Part shown: in pieces, positions 55,782-63,928 of the stretch
Layout of the letters: every line of letters begins with the position of its first letter
Position numbering within the stretch: the stretch's first letter is position 1
Assembly (NCBI GenBank): GCA_003225555.1
Contig: QIAM01000022.1
Coordinates: 1 to 64,000, forward strand
Direction of reading: 5' to 3'
Source of the DNA: Acidobacteriota bacterium
GTDB lineage: Bacteria; Acidobacteriota; Terriglobia; Terriglobales; Acidobacteriaceae
Length of the DNA stretch: 64,000 nt
Program-made: the position numbers and the translations under genes
Notes under the pieces: model-generated
What the model was told of the DNA's origin: nothing
The model's input: only the letters and a program-made list of their open reading frames with translations
Databases searched by the model: none

Positions 55782-58310
55782 CTAATGCCCGTCCGCTGGC
55801 TCAATTACCAGCCCGTGCGCTTTTGAATCTTCAACCGCTTTCGCGCTGAAAGGCAGCCCGAACGTTGTTCCTTCGTACCATGCCTTCCACTGATCCATGT
55901 AATAGGGGCTCAGAAAGTTACCTGCCTGTCCGGTCACAATGTTCAGAGTAGATTGATCGAGGTCCGCGAGATTTGCGGTGAAGCGCTCCGAAGGCCCGTG
56001 ATGCTGACTCACTGCTTTCACGGCGTAGCTGCCCCCCGACTGTTCCCTCGTTCCCGGTGCGGTCCAATGTCTGAGCCCCGGAATCTTGCCGAGCACTGGA
56101 TGTTGAATGTCGACCGCGTTGTAGGCTCCCCATCGCCAGGAGGCTAAGTCTTTGGGCGCGTCCGGACGGCTTACCGCCGCCTCCACAGCGGCCGCCAGCA
56201 ACTCGTCATAATTCGGATACTTTTCGGGCAGCCAACGTTTTGGCCGATGCACCAGGACAGTCTCAAGCCACACCGAGCGCATTTCCCAGGAGTAGGTTCT
56301 CCAACTTAAGGCTTCCGCATCCTTTTTTGCATCACCGGGAACTGCTCCCAGCTTGGGCTCCAGAAGCAATCGTCTTAGTTCTTCAATGGAGACCTGTGCG
56401 ATTACGGGCGGGGCCGAGGCGGCCACCATGCGTCCATCCCAGTTCCTCATGAGGTCGGCGGCTTGCTTGGCGCGCGCCGAGGACTTCGAAGCGTGATCCA
56501 CCGCATAGACGAACCGCTCGGCGGCGAACAAATGCGGTTCGGAATGAATGTCGGTCTGCAGTGCCAACATGTCAGCCGGGGAGAATTTTCGGCCTGACTC
56601 CAGCACGTGATAAATGCGCGTGGTGCGCCAGGGAGCCTCCCATTCCATACTGATCGAATACGGATATCCGTCCGGTGTGATTCTCCCGTTCGCCGTGGCG
56701 ATGATTCCCGACGGAGGATTGTAGATACTCGGCAACTTCTCAAACGGAATGTATCCGGTCCATTCATGCGCATTGTCGGCGCCGCTGGCGGGAAGGCTCC
56801 CGTCGCCGGCTGCTCGAATCGGGACCTTGCCGGTAGTCTGATAACCAATGTTGCCGTCGACGTCGGCATAGACGACGTTCTGTCCCGGAGCATCCAGCAA
56901 GGAAAACGCGTGGCGGAATTCTTCCCAGTTCTGTGCGGTATTCACGTCGAAAAACGGAATGCGCAGCCCATCGTACAGAGTCCAACGAAGTGCCAGTGGC
57001 CGGGTTTGGCCAGGAATCAGTTCCGTGATCAGCGGGCCGTTCCGGGTGATCTTGACGTCGAGGGATACGTCCGGCTTGCCCTTCACGTGGATTACTTCCG
57101 TACGGTGTTCGGGTTGTACCCAACCCAGCGGTGTCTGATACGCCCCTTGGGCATTGAAGTTCTCGACGTAGACGTCCGTGACGGTCGGACCGACATTGGT
57201 AAATCCCCAGGCGATTCGCTGGTTGTGGCCTACGATCACGAAAGGCATCCCCGGCAGAGTTACTCCGGCCACATCAAGATTGGCGCCGCGCAAATGCGCC
57301 TCATACCAAAGGTTTGGCATCTGGTGTTCCAGATGCATATCGTTTGAGAGGAGAGGTTTGCCTGTAACGGTGTGCGCTCCCGAGACCACCCAGTTGTTCG
57401 ATCCATTGATAACCGGATCACTGACGGCCAAAGCACCGACAGCCTGAGCACCGGCGAGAGCGGCCGCGTACGTGTGGACTGGTGACGCTGGCGGAATCCT
57501 GTGCGTGACTGAATTGTCATCGCCGGACTCCTCATTGCCGTTGTCTTCATCACCAGAATCCTCGCTGCTGGTGGCATTTTGGTCGCTCAGGTTGTCGCGC
57601 ATGACGGTCGGTAGGCGATCATGCCAGGAGCGATTCACGTAGAGATCAGCGGTGAGTTCGGGTCCGAGCTTCGCCAGAATCTTCTCCCGGGAGAGTGCGT
57701 CCATGAAGTAGTGATAGTTCAGATCCTTCAGCATCTGGTTGGCGATAACGACGGAATCTTCCGGCCTCCATGGTTTTGGCCCGTATTTGAGGATGCGAAA
57801 TTCGATGGGCAGCCGGTCATGGTGCGCTGCGATGTAGGCGTTTACTCCTTTGGCGTACGCTTCGAAGAACGATCGGTCCCGGGCGCTTGCCAGACTGAGG
57901 GACTTTTGCGCCGCAGCGCGAAGACCAAGGATCCGCTGCTCCCGATCGATTTTGAGCAAGTCTTCACCTAATATTTCAGCTAGTTCCCCGGAGGCAAAGC
58001 GCCGCATCACATCCATTTGCCATAGCCGATCCTGGGCCGTGACATAACCCTGTGCGAAAAAAAGGTCCTCGAGATTCTGCGCCTCGATGGTGGGAACACC
58101 GTGCGTGTCGCGTGTGACAGTAACAGCCGCGGAAAGCCCGGAAGCCTTAAGACGGCCATCGATCTGGGGCAAAGCAGACCGGGCAATAAAATAAACGTAG
58201 CCGAACGCCGCGGCCATCAGCACAAACACCACGAGCACGAGCCGCAGGAGAATCTTAAGGGCAAAGGATCGTTTGGAAGCAGGAACGCTGCTGGTCGCAA
58301 GTGTACTCAT
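55782..58310 (-). CDS. Penicillin acylase-family Ntn hydrolase, membrane-anchored
   Basis: The 842-residue precursor begins with a membrane segment (ILLRLVLVVFVLMAAAFGYVYF, residues 20-41). The alpha part (VTVTRDTHGVPTIEA, FFAQGYVTAQDRLWQMDVMRR) runs to about residue 240. A 19-residue acidic spacer (249-267, almost only Asp/Glu/Gly/Asn/Ser) precedes the autocleavage site INGSNNWVV, with nucleophile Ser304, and the beta part follows. Penicillin-acylase relatives cleave amides such as N-acyl homoserine lactones or beta-lactam side chains; substrate here unknown. The gene is divergent from fur across a Fur-box palindrome, suggesting iron-linked control. Confidence 0.9.
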   Translation of the reverse strand: MSTLATSSVPASKRSFALKILLRLVLVVFVLMAAAFGYVYFIARSALPQIDGRLKASGLSAAVTVTRDTHGVPTIEAQNLEDLFFAQGYVTAQDRLWQMDVMRRFASGELAEILGEDLLKIDREQRILGLRAAAQKSLSLASARDRSFFEAYAKGVNAYIAAHHDRLPIEFRILKYGPKPWRPEDSVVIANQMLKDLNYHYFMDALSREKILAKLGPELTADLYVNRSWHDRLPTVMRDNLSDQNATSSEDSGDEDNGNEESGDDNSVTHRIPPASPVHTYAAALAGAQAVGALAVSDPVINGSNNWVVSGAHTVTGKPLLSNDMHLEHQMPNLWYEAHLRGANLDVAGVTLPGMPFVIVGHNQRIAWGFTNVGPTVTDVYVENFNAQGAYQTPLGWVQPEHRTEVIHVKGKPDVSLDVKITRNGPLITELIPGQTRPLALRWTLYDGLRIPFFDVNTAQNWEEFRHAFSLLDAPGQNVVYADVDGNIGYQTTGKVPIRAAGDGSLPASGADNAHEWTGYIPFEKLPSIYNPPSGIIATANGRITPDGYPYSISMEWEAPWRTTRIYHVLESGRKFSPADMLALQTDIHSEPHLFAAERFVYAVDHASKSSARAKQAADLMRNWDGRMVAASAPPVIAQVSIEELRRLLLEPKLGAVPGDAKKDAEALSWRTYSWEMRSVWLETVLVHRPKRWLPEKYPNYDELLAAAVEAAVSRPDAPKDLASWRWGAYNAVDIQHPVLGKIPGLRHWTAPGTREQSGGSYAVKAVSQHHGPSERFTANLADLDQSTLNIVTGQAGNFLSPYYMDQWKAWYEGTTFGLPFSAKAVEDSKAHGLVIEPADGH

Positions 58311-58353
58311 GGGGAATCTTCGATTGTATGCCAGCGATAGCGAAGTGTCGCTG

Positions 58354-58378
58354 CTTGAAAATGAATTTCATTTTCAAG
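58354..58378. promoter_or_regulatory. Fur-box-like perfect palindrome
   Basis: A 25-base perfect palindrome centred on 58366 (arms CTTGAAAATGAA / TTCATTTTCAAG) contains the 19-mer GAAAATGAATTTCATTTTC, matching 14 of 19 positions of the classical Fur box. It lies 44 bases before the Ntn-hydrolase start and 104 bases before the fur start, fit to control both. Confidence 0.8.
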
Positions 58379-58481
58379 ATGCCGATGATATTCTGACTCC
58401 GCATATTTCGCCTTTGGCGGAAACTTCGGCGCTCTTTGATCTCGAAACTTCTCTCGGAACCTTGATTCGTTCGACCAATCC

Positions 58482-58982
58482 ATGCTGCAAAAGCGCATCG
58501 ATGACCAGCCCACGATCTCGCGCGAGATGGTCCGCGAGGCCCAGGGAATCCTCCATCAACACCTCAAACGCGTGGGCCTGAAGCAAACGGCGCAGCGCGA
58601 CACCATCCTCCGCACCTTCCTCGAGACTCGCGACCATCTTTCCACCGACGAACTGCATCGGCTGGTACAGAAGAAGGACGTCCGCATCGGCTATACCACC
58701 GTGTACCGTACCCTCAAACTGCTGGCCGAATGCGGGCTGGCGAGCGAAGTCGCCTTTCACGATGGCATCGCCCGCTACGAGCACCAATACAATCGCCGCA
58801 GCCATCACCACATGGTCTGCACTGAGTGCGGTAGTTCGGTGGAATTCTTTTCTCAGGAAGTCGATCGATTGGAACAGGAAATCGGCCGGAAGTATCACTA
58901 CCTCACTACGCGCCACACCTTCCAGATTTACGGCGTGTGCGAGGACTGCCGCAAGAAGAACCACATGCCTCGCCCCCTCTAA
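58482..58982 (+). CDS. fur: Fur-family metalloregulator
   Basis: The 166-residue protein has a winged helix (RVGLKQTAQRDTILRTFLET, IGYTTVYRTLKLLAECGLAS with the recognition helix) and a dimerisation/metal domain. It has the His-rich segment NRRSHHHMVC, structural-zinc cysteines in CTECG and CEDC, and HTFQIYGVCEDC. About 25 residues precede the normal Fur start (HLKRVGLKQT). Fur versus PerR or Zur is not certain by eye; the Fur-box-like palindrome upstream favours Fur with autoregulation. It overlaps the stop of the next, convergent gene by four bases. Confidence 0.9.
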   Translation: MLQKRIDDQPTISREMVREAQGILHQHLKRVGLKQTAQRDTILRTFLETRDHLSTDELHRLVQKKDVRIGYTTVYRTLKLLAECGLASEVAFHDGIARYEHQYNRRSHHHMVCTECGSSVEFFSQEVDRLEQEIGRKYHYLTTRHTFQIYGVCEDCRKKNHMPRPL

Positions 58983-59788
58983 GGGTGGGCGGTTTCAACG
59001 GAGGAGGCCTTCGACCAGCCTTGCGGGTGGTTGATCTCGTTGTCCGACAAATCGATTCCGATGGTCAAGCAATCCTGGGGCGAGCCGTTGCGGGCAACTT
59101 TGATTACGTCAGATTCATTCGAGCAAAACGCCGGCGTTCCTCCCTTGCTCTGAGCCGGATAAGCCAAAAGGTGATACTTCACAATCGGCCCATTCGTTTT
59201 TGCCGGTTTGCATCCTTGGACTTTAAAGACGTATCCATTCTTTTGGCCGCCAGCCAACTCGCCGCTCATGCCCCAGGAGCCCGCCAGCTCAGACAGGGAA
59301 CAGGTATACCCTAAGGCCGGGTGGGCTTGAGAATATGCGATCTCGGCGGTATTCAGTGTCCGTACCGCAGCCACTGCGGAACTCTCGGTCCCGATTTGCT
59401 GGTTCAGCGCCGACGTCGGTGCAGACTGGCGAAAAATAAAAATGGCGACGATCACCGTGATAGTCACAGCCACTCCGGCATAACCCAGGATCAGTCCGCC
59501 GATCGCCCACGCTCTCCCCTTCAGCCGGCCCGCACTTCGTCGGATCTCCGAAAGGGACAAATGTCCGAAAATGATGGCCACGATGGAGAATGGCACAAAG
59601 AAAAAGAAAATACCGGAGATCAGGCTTCCAATGGCCTTTCCGCTGGTTTCGGGAAAGATTCCGATCACAGGTGACGGACTTCCTAAGGAGGGCGTCGGCG
59701 AGGCAGGGGTCGCCGACACTTCCTGACCGCACACAGAACAGAATCGCTCGTCCGTTGCGATGTTGTTGCCACAACCCCCGCAAAACAT
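58979..59788 (-). CDS. Zinc-ribbon membrane protein with pilin-like C-terminal domain
   Basis: ATG 59788 places a zinc ribbon at the very N-terminus (Cys3, 6, 17, 20: FCGGCGNNI ... FCSVCGQ), as in the two neighbouring genes. A DUF4190-type pair of membrane helices follows (AIGSLISGIFFFFVPFSIVA; GLILGYAGVAVTITVIVAIF). From about residue 135 comes an extracytoplasmic domain (AVRTLNTAEIAYSQAHPALG, YTCSLSELAG, GYVFKVQGC, FCSNESDVIKV) strongly like the C-terminus of the protein at 62165. That domain resembles the globular head of acidobacterial type IV pilin-like proteins. Function unknown. Confidence 0.75.
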   Translation of the reverse strand: MFCGGCGNNIATDERFCSVCGQEVSATPASPTPSLGSPSPVIGIFPETSGKAIGSLISGIFFFFVPFSIVAIIFGHLSLSEIRRSAGRLKGRAWAIGGLILGYAGVAVTITVIVAIFIFRQSAPTSALNQQIGTESSAVAAVRTLNTAEIAYSQAHPALGYTCSLSELAGSWGMSGELAGGQKNGYVFKVQGCKPAKTNGPIVKYHLLAYPAQSKGGTPAFCSNESDVIKVARNGSPQDCLTIGIDLSDNEINHPQGWSKASSVETAHP

Positions 59789-59954
59789 ATTTCTGCTGCC
59801 CTCCCTAAGCACCATGCGGTGCCCGGACTCGCTTCTCCAATTTGCCCGAAACAGTACTCTTCGTGCTCGTCAAGGTCAATCCGGCAGTGCCTCTCAAGTT
59901 TGCCTGTGGCGCGGGCATTCTGTTAAGGTGCGCGACAGCGATTGCCACAACACC

Positions 59955-60416
59955 ATGTCGCTTTCATGCCCGCAATGCGCTTCGCAAATGCCCGATACTG
60001 CGGCTTTCTGTCCCGGCTGCGGACATCCCATGCTTCCAGAGTCCCGGGCCCGGGGCAGAGTCGGCATCTTGAGTGAGAATGTGGCCGGTGCGCTGGCCTA
60101 TGTCAGCTTTATCCCAGCGGTCGTTTTCTTATTCCTGGATCCTTACCACAAGAATCGTTTTGTCCGCTTTCACTCGTTCCAGTGCATTTTTCTGTGGGTC
60201 ACGGGACTGCTGATCGCTGTGCTGCTCAGGTTTGTCGGATTGATCCTGTACATTATTCCGGTTCTCGGCCACCTTCTGGTTTGGCTGATCGCGATGGTCG
60301 TCGTTTTGGGTGCGGTTGTGATCTGGCTGGTTCTAATGGTCAAAGCGCTTCAGGGGGAAGCGTTCAAACTGCCCGTGATCGGCGACCTCGCGGAACGTCA
60401 GGCTGGTTCGTTCTAG
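59955..60416 (+). CDS. Zinc-ribbon DUF4870-like membrane protein, paralogue 1
   Basis: ATG 59955 starts a 153-residue protein: zinc ribbon CPQCASQ ... FCPGCG (Cys5, 8, 19, 22), a short linker, then three or four membrane helices of the DUF4870/TIC20-like type (ENVAGALAYVSFIPAVVFLF, DPYHKNRFVRFHSFQCIFLW, and a C-terminal LPVIGDLAERQAG). It is about half identical to the next gene, so the two arose by tandem duplication. Role unknown; relatives are small inner-membrane proteins. Confidence 0.75.
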   Translation: MSLSCPQCASQMPDTAAFCPGCGHPMLPESRARGRVGILSENVAGALAYVSFIPAVVFLFLDPYHKNRFVRFHSFQCIFLWVTGLLIAVLLRFVGLILYIIPVLGHLLVWLIAMVVVLGAVVIWLVLMVKALQGEAFKLPVIGDLAERQAGSF

Positions 60417-60542
60417 TTCTACCTGCATCTCACAATCATTCGTTGCGTTCACGATCCCTTTTTGGTAAGTTGCCGCTGCGGTCGCTCTGAGCGGGATTCT
60501 CACTCGCTAACACTGATTTCCGACAGGATTACGGAGGCGGTT

Positions 60543-60977
60543 ATGGCGTTCTGCAACATGTGCGGCGCACAAATCGCAGATGGCACCACGACTTGCGCTA
60601 CGTGCCGCGGCAAAGATGCGGTCCCGATGACCAGCGGTGCGGGAATGGCGGACAATGTGGCGGGAATGCTGGCTTACGTGACATTTATCCCTGCCGTTAT
60701 TTTCCTCGTTCTGGAACCTTACAATAAGAGCCGGTTCGTGCGGTTCCATGCCTTTCAGTGCATCTTTCTGACCGTGGCAGCGGTGGCCGCTCACATCGTT
60801 CTGGGAATTCTCACGGTCGTGCCGTTTCTCGTTCTCCTTACATTTCCCCTCCATGCTTTGGTGTCGTTGGCATGGCTTGTCGCATCGATCCTTCTTGCGC
60901 TAAAAGCGAATCAGGGGCAGAAGTACAAACTGCCTGTGATGGGAGACCTGGCAGAGAAGCAAGCGGACGCGGTGTAG
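60543..60977 (+). CDS. Zinc-ribbon DUF4870-like membrane protein, paralogue 2
   Basis: ATG 60543 follows a GGAGG site (60533-60537). The 144-residue protein has the zinc ribbon (FCNMCGAQI ... TCATCRG; Cys4, 7, 18, 21) and the same membrane part as its neighbour (DNVAGMLAYVTFIPAVIFLV, EPYNKSRFVRFHAFQCIFL, LPVMGDLAEKQAD). The conserved EPYNKxRFVRFHxFQ loop between helices is the most constant feature and may be the functional site. A 126-base gap separates the two genes. Confidence 0.78.
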   Translation: MAFCNMCGAQIADGTTTCATCRGKDAVPMTSGAGMADNVAGMLAYVTFIPAVIFLVLEPYNKSRFVRFHAFQCIFLTVAAVAAHIVLGILTVVPFLVLLTFPLHALVSLAWLVASILLALKANQGQKYKLPVMGDLAEKQADAV

Positions 60978-61150
60978 TTTCGAAGAGTCGATTTCGGGAA
61001 ATAGCCTAAATGGACGCAAGAGTTTTCCGGCGCGTGCTTGACTTTCTCCTTCCAAGCTGTCAATCCTATTAGCTTTTACTCCACCGCCAGGATCGGGGCT
61101 ACACAGCGGTCTTGGAGCACGGCGGAAATCTGGGCAAACTGGGGAATTCA

Positions 61151-62125
61151 TTGCGAGTCAGAATTTTTTATCACGACAAATGCTTCGACGGAGCCTCGTC
61201 GGCCGCCCTTTTTGCCCGCTTCTACCGCGAGCGCATACGCGGTGATGTGGATTTCACTTTTTCCGGGCTTTTGCATCGTGCCGGCGCGCTCTTTGATGAG
61301 GAAGACTTCGACGGCGATGAGAATGCCATCGTCGATTTCAAGTATTCCAGTTCTCCAAAAATTACGTGGTGGTTTGATCATCACCAGAGCGCATTCCTCT
61401 CTCCCGAGGACGCCGCCCATTTCGAGCAGGATCAGAGCAATCGCAAATTTTATGATCCGGATTTCAAGTCATGCACCAGCTTCATCGCTATGATCGCGCA
61501 GCAACGCTTTGGCTTCGATCCCGCGCCGGTGGCGGATCTGGTGCATTGGACCGACATCATTGATGGCGCTCTCTATCCCGACGCGAAGACGGCGGTGGAG
61601 ATGCAAGCGCCCGCCATGAAGTTGACGATGGTCATAGAGTCCGCGCCTGACCAGAAGTTTGTGCCCAACCTGATTCCGCTGCTGGCGGAAAAGCCGCTGG
61701 CCCAGATATTGGAAGAGCCGTTTGTGGCTCCGTTACTGCCTCCGCTGCTCAAGCGCCACGAAATCTCGATGGAAATCTTGAAGCAACGCACAGAGTGCAA
61801 GGATGGAACCATTTTCTTCGACATCACCGATCATGACCTGGAAGGCTACAACAAGTTCGTTCCGTACTATCTGCATCCAGAGTCGATCTACAGTGTGGGG
61901 CTGAGCAAGAGCAGCTTTCGAGTGAAAGTTTCTGTGGGGTCGAATCCCTGGGCTCCAGAAGAGCCGGTGGTGAATCTGGCCAAGATTTGCGAGCGTTATG
62001 GCGGCGGCGGACACGCCCGCGTGGGGGCGATTTCGTTCAACGTGGACCAGCACGCGGCTGCGATCAAGGCTTCGCAGGAAATCGTGGCAGAACTACGAGG
62101 GGCTGTGCGGCAAAGCCACAAATAG
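61151..62125 (+). CDS. DHH-superfamily phosphoesterase
   Basis: I start at TTG 61151, after GGGGAA; the product then begins MRVRIFYHDKCFDGASSAAL, the normal entry into this family. The 324-residue protein has metal motifs HDKCFDG, IVDFKYSS, the signature WWFDHHQSAF and, at the C-terminus, GGGGHARVGAIS (DHHA1-type substrate loop). Relatives hydrolyse short oligonucleotides or cyclic dinucleotides/polyphosphate-like substrates; which one applies here is unclear. It stands alone, without recognisable operon partners. Confidence 0.82.
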   Translation: MRVRIFYHDKCFDGASSAALFARFYRERIRGDVDFTFSGLLHRAGALFDEEDFDGDENAIVDFKYSSSPKITWWFDHHQSAFLSPEDAAHFEQDQSNRKFYDPDFKSCTSFIAMIAQQRFGFDPAPVADLVHWTDIIDGALYPDAKTAVEMQAPAMKLTMVIESAPDQKFVPNLIPLLAEKPLAQILEEPFVAPLLPPLLKRHEISMEILKQRTECKDGTIFFDITDHDLEGYNKFVPYYLHPESIYSVGLSKSSFRVKVSVGSNPWAPEEPVVNLAKICERYGGGGHARVGAISFNVDQHAAAIKASQEIVAELRGAVRQSHK

Positions 62126-62164
62126 ACAGCGTTCCGTTGAGACGTTCCCCCAACGTCTCTGACC

Positions 62165-63154
62165 CTACGGAACCGGGGTTCCAGAGGCCAGGCAGGTCGC
62201 GGCGTTCCCATCCGTTGAGGAGCGAATGACATTCGACTGGTCCGCGCAGAATGCTTTGCGTCCATAGCTATTCGCGTTCGGTACCGCTGTCAGGTGAAAA
62301 GCGTTGGCCGGCGCACCTCCGCAATCGGAAATCGAGAAAACGTAGCCATAACGCTTTCCGCTGGCCAGACCGCTGTGGATGAGCATCGCCTGATGCTCAT
62401 TCCTCTCGCTACCGCCGAAACCATCGAGATACGAAAGAGTGCACGCGAAGCCTGCCGTTGGGTAAGTGGTGGCATAAGTGACTTCAGCCGTGAGAATTGT
62501 CCGCATGGCCCCAATCACCGCTCTGTCATCGCCGGCAACCTGCACGCTCGTGTCATTTCGCGGAGAGGTCTGTCCGGCTGAGGAGGCCGCCAGAGCCGCG
62601 GCCTGTCCCTTCATGGCATCGGTGATGCTCCTCAGGAAATCCCGATCAGCCAGGGGCAGGCGGATGGTGACTGCAATTTCGTTCAGCTTCCAGATTCCCG
62701 CTTCCATCTTCATCCCGAAAGTGGTACGGGGCATGAATGGAGTTCTTTGTGCCTGACCGCTTTTGTAGGCTTGAAACGACAACTCAATCTCGTCCTCATC
62801 ACCGCGCAGGGCATCATTCTCCACAATTACTTCGACTTTTTGGCCAGTCTTCGGATCTTCTGTGGAGACCAGCACCGAGCCGGTTTCAAAGGTCTCGAGC
62901 CTCTTGCCCTGCGTTTGGAGCTGGCTTGCAATCAGGGAGTACTGCTCCAGGTTTTTGAGAGCCCCGGACTCTTCCAGAGCGCCGCGCGTGGCTGCGGGTA
63001 AGTGCTTGAGGAAAGTGCCAGGGGTTTTGCTGAAGAGCATCTCGATGAGCGCTTGCCGCGCAGTTTGCGGGGCCGCATGCGCTGCGCCCTGCTCACAAAG
63101 GAGGCTGGTGGAGCACAGAATGATTGACGACAGAACGAGGCCGAGCTTTCGCAT
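62165..63154 (-). CDS. Exported protein with pilin-like C-terminal domain
   Basis: ATG 63154 gives a signal peptide (LGLVLSSIILCSTSLLC ... AHA). The N-terminal 190 residues (ALIEMLFSKTPGTFLKHLPA ... FMPRTTFGMKMEAGIWKLNE) form an uncharacterised domain. After a Ser/Ala-rich linker the C-terminal 110 residues (AMRTILTAEVTYATTYPTAG, FACTLSYLDG, GYVFSISDCG, FCADQSNVIR) match the tail of the protein at 58979. Spacing of the four cysteines is kept, implying two disulfides. Function unknown; the shared domain resembles type IV pilin heads. Confidence 0.75.
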   Translation of the reverse strand: MRKLGLVLSSIILCSTSLLCEQGAAHAAPQTARQALIEMLFSKTPGTFLKHLPAATRGALEESGALKNLEQYSLIASQLQTQGKRLETFETGSVLVSTEDPKTGQKVEVIVENDALRGDEDEIELSFQAYKSGQAQRTPFMPRTTFGMKMEAGIWKLNEIAVTIRLPLADRDFLRSITDAMKGQAAALAASSAGQTSPRNDTSVQVAGDDRAVIGAMRTILTAEVTYATTYPTAGFACTLSYLDGFGGSERNEHQAMLIHSGLASGKRYGYVFSISDCGGAPANAFHLTAVPNANSYGRKAFCADQSNVIRSSTDGNAATCLASGTPVP

Positions 63155-63301
63155 GATTGTGCTCCTGGCAGTCATCTGAATAGTGCCATTGCCTTGCAGT
63201 CGGCTCTAGTTACCGAGGTAAGAAGCTGCGAGGTCAAGCGTTGCGACATAAATCAGGACCCCACTGCGTGATCCTCTGCCGGAGGCGGTCCGCCAGCAAG
63301 C

Positions 63302-63811
63302 ATGCGCCCGAACGGACACACGACTGATTCCCACCGTCGCCAACGACAGGCACTGCGGGCCGTCGCTATTTTCGAATTCTTTAAAGGAATTTTCGTCCTG
63401 CTCATGGGCCTCTGTGCCCTGATGCTGGTTCACCGCGACGTTTGGCTAATTGCCGAAAGCGTGCTGGCGGTGCTGCACATCAATACCGATCGCCACTTCG
63501 CGCAGGTTTTCCTCGACTATGCCGACAATGTGACCGACGCGCGTCTATGGGCTGCCGCCCGTGTTGCGTTTGCATATGCCGCGCTGCGCTTTACCGAAGG
63601 GTATGGCTTGTGGCGGGAACGTCCCTGGGCGGAGTGGGTCGCTTTTATTTCCGGAACGCTGCTATTACCCCTCGAAGTGAGAGAGTTGATCCGCGGAATC
63701 ACCGTGCTGCGGTCTGCGTTGTTTCTAGGAAATCTGGCGATCGTGCTGTACATGCTGTATGTCTTGCGATCGAACTACCTCCAGAGACGAAAAGCTGCCG
63801 CCCTCGGATAG
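63302..63811 (+). CDS. DUF2127 membrane protein
   Basis: The protein has 169 residues and about four membrane helices: ALRAVAIFEFFKGIFVLLMG, a loop with HINTDRHFAQVFLDYADNVT, AAARVAFAYAALRFTEGYGLW, WAEWVAFISGTLLLPLEVRE and LGNLAIVLYMLYVL. This is the DUF2127 pattern. Function is not established. No ribosome binding site stands out. It is divergent from the pilin-domain gene and followed by a 117-base gap. Confidence 0.82.
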   Translation: MRPNGHTTDSHRRQRQALRAVAIFEFFKGIFVLLMGLCALMLVHRDVWLIAESVLAVLHINTDRHFAQVFLDYADNVTDARLWAAARVAFAYAALRFTEGYGLWRERPWAEWVAFISGTLLLPLEVRELIRGITVLRSALFLGNLAIVLYMLYVLRSNYLQRRKAAALG

Positions 63812-63928
63812 CCCAAAAGCCGCGCCAGAGGCGGTGATTGGAGTCTAACGGCTCTGGCAATTTCATGGTGCCCGCTCCACAATCGGACATGCAAGTGCTC
63901 TCGTCGCAGTTCGGCAATTGGAGGCTCC

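Noticed and set aside
56607-57347. 246-codon plus-strand frame inside the penicillin-acylase gene
   Set aside because: Antisense to the conserved beta chain; no motif.
63823-63840. Terminator-like GCCGC/GCGGT inverted repeat after the DUF2127 gene
   Set aside because: The stem is only four to five pairs and no T-run follows.
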